Positions 6,740-7,704 of a stretch of 7,704 bases of DNA are shown here, piece after piece (the first letter of the stretch is position 1; every line of letters starts with the position of its first letter). The notes under the pieces are model-generated. The model was not told the DNA's origin. It did no database searches and saw only the letters and a program-made list of their open reading frames with translations. A program made the position numbers and the translations under genes. The DNA is from Candidatus Stahliibacteriota bacterium (GTDB taxonomy: Bacteria > Hydrothermota > Tepidihabitantia > SM23-42), in NCBI GenBank assembly GCA_004376785.1, contig SOIY01000271.1, positions 1 to 7,704 of the forward strand. Direction: 5' to 3'.

Positions 6740-6767
6740 TTGACTTTCAATAAATATTAATTATAGT
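6740..6767 (+). promoter_or_regulatory. Promoter of ilvE
   Basis: TTGACT (6740-6745), a 16-bp spacer and TATAGT (6762-6767) each match the consensus at 5/6. The start would fall near 6774, giving a 13-nt leader that is little more than the ribosome binding site. An imperfect inverted pair, TCTTGAC (6738-6744) and GTTAAGA (6766-6772), brackets the promoter and might be an operator. The -35 box lies 27 bp from the glnA -35 box, so one regulator bound between them could affect both genes. Confidence 0.55.
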
Positions 6768-6773
6768 TAAGAG

Positions 6774-6779
6774 AAGGAG
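6774..6779 (+). promoter_or_regulatory. Ribosome binding site of ilvE
   Basis: AAGGAG ends seven bases before the ATG at 6787, an ideal spacing. This supports that ATG over the second one at 6793, two codons later, which would be 13 bases away. Confidence 0.8.
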
Positions 6780-6786
6780 AACTTAT

Positions 6787-7704
6787 ATGGCGATGATAAA
6801 AGCAAAATATATTTGGATGGACGGTAAGTTTGTTGATTGGAAAGATGCAAAAATTCATATACTTTCTCATGTTATTCATTATGGAACAGGAGTTTTTGAA
6901 GGTCTAAGATGTTATAAAACATCAAAAGAACCAGTTATATTTAGATTAAATGATCATACTGAAAGACTGTTCAACTCTGCAAAGATCTACCGGATGGAAA
7001 TACCCTACAGTGTGAAAGAGTTGAACAATGTAGCAGTTGAACTTATCAAGAAAAATGAGCTTGAAGATGCATATATAAGACCTATTGCATATCGTGGCTA
7101 TGATTCTTTGGGTGTTAATCCTTTTACCTGCCCGGTTTGTGTTACGATAGCAACCCTGCAATGGGGGGAATACCTTGGTAAAGAAGCGCTTGAGTCAGGA
7201 GTTGATGTGATGATTTCTACCTGGAATAGAATGGCACCAAATACATTTCCTGCAATGGCAAAATGCTGTGCTAATTATATGAATTCACAATTGATAAAAA
7301 TGGAAGCGATAACTTTTGGTTTTGTAGAAGGTATTGCATTGGACACCACTGGTTATGTAAGTGAAGGTTCTGGTGAAAATATATTTGCCGTTAAAAATGG
7401 TGTATTACATACTCCACCTTTACATGCAAGTATTTTACCGGGAATAACGCGTAACACAATTATGACCATTGCCAATGACTTCGGGATTCAAGTAATTGAA
7501 GAGATGCTTACAAGAGAATATCTTTATTTGGCTGATGAGGTATTCTTTACTGGCTCTGCTGCTGAGGTAACACCAATAAGAACAATCGACAAGATCACAA
7601 TTGGAAAAGGAAAATGCGGTCCGATTACCAAACAACTTCAAGATGCATTTTTCGATGTGATTAAAGGCAGAAAAGAAGATAAATATAATTGGCTCACCAG
7701 GGTT
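6787..7704 (+). CDS. ilvE: Branched-chain amino acid aminotransferase, 3' end cut by window edge
   Basis: A PLP-dependent class IV aminotransferase that interconverts leucine, isoleucine and valine with their 2-oxo acids, with glutamate/2-oxoglutarate as partner. The frame is open for 306 codons to the window edge. E. coli IlvE is about 309 residues and ends soon after WLDQV; this one ends WLTRV, so only the stop and at most a few codons are missing. Family motifs in order: HYGTGVFEGLRCY (31-43), AYIRPIAYRGYDSLGVNP (95-112), the PLP-binding Lys159 in FPAMAKCCANYMNS (the family more often reads AKAGGNY), Glu193 in VSEGSGENIF, ILPGITRNT (216-223) and FFTGSAAEVTPIR (253-265). Lys159 and Glu193 fall at the same numbers as in E. 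coli. The MAMIKAKYIWMDGKFVDW opening is normal. It is divergent from glnA across a 109-bp control region. The motif set fits IlvE rather than D-amino acid aminotransferase or aminodeoxychorismate lyase. Confidence 0.95.
   Translation, partial: MAMIKAKYIWMDGKFVDWKDAKIHILSHVIHYGTGVFEGLRCYKTSKEPVIFRLNDHTERLFNSAKIYRMEIPYSVKELNNVAVELIKKNELEDAYIRPIAYRGYDSLGVNPFTCPVCVTIATLQWGEYLGKEALESGVDVMISTWNRMAPNTFPAMAKCCANYMNSQLIKMEAITFGFVEGIALDTTGYVSEGSGENIFAVKNGVLHTPPLHASILPGITRNTIMTIANDFGIQVIEEMLTREYLYLADEVFFTGSAAEVTPIRTIDKITIGKGKCGPITKQLQDAFFDVIKGRKEDKYNWLTRV

Noticed and set aside
6946..7641. Minus-strand reading frames at 6946-7161 and 7435-7641
   Set aside because: Both lie inside the well-supported plus-strand ilvE and show no family resemblance of their own.
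1..7704. A defence or other novel multi-gene system
   Set aside because: The four genes are recognisable metabolism, envelope and secreted-peptidase genes with no conserved defence architecture; calling a new system would go beyond the evidence.

Overview
The window is an AT-rich bacterial segment with four protein genes. Three lie on the minus strand: glnA (6677-5331), then lnt (5043-3550), then a large secreted C25 peptidase (3456-19). One, ilvE (6787 to the right edge), is on the plus strand and diverges from glnA. Lnt implies a cell envelope with processed lipoproteins, most likely two membranes. The peptidase ends in a type IX secretion (Por/FlgD-Ig-like) sorting domain, which points to the Fibrobacteres-Chlorobi-Bacteroidetes side of the tree or an uncultured relative. 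From memory of similar proteins, candidate division WOR-3 (Stahlbacteria) is my best guess, but no marker gene here settles it.

Layout: 1-3456 holds the gingipain-like peptidase, with a 7-bp tandem repeat and an abutting 34-bp palindrome inside the codons of its sorting domain. 3457-3549 is a short gap with a consensus promoter and a strong ribosome binding site for the peptidase. 3550-5043 is lnt. 5044-5330 is a 287-bp gene-free gap rich in nested inverted repeats, including a perfect 13-bp pair. 5331-6677 is glnA. 6678-6786 is a compact divergent control region. 6787-7704 is ilvE, complete at its 5' end and cut by the window edge very near its natural end.

Functionally, glnA and ilvE form a nitrogen-metabolism pair that meets at glutamate: glutamine synthetase consumes it with ammonia, and the aminotransferase uses it as amino donor for branched-chain amino acids. 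Lnt and the peptidase concern the cell envelope and secretion. The peptidase has its own promoter, so it need not be co-transcribed with lnt. The glnA promoter is a perfect TTGACA-16-TATAAT whose predicted start falls at the ATG, so its mRNA is probably leaderless, whereas ilvE and the peptidase have clear Shine-Dalgarno sites.

I found no CRISPR array, insertion sequence with a transposase, rRNA or tRNA, and no convincing novel multi-gene system. The most unusual signals are the repeat and palindrome pair in the sorting domain, the structured intergenic gap, and the leaderless glnA start.
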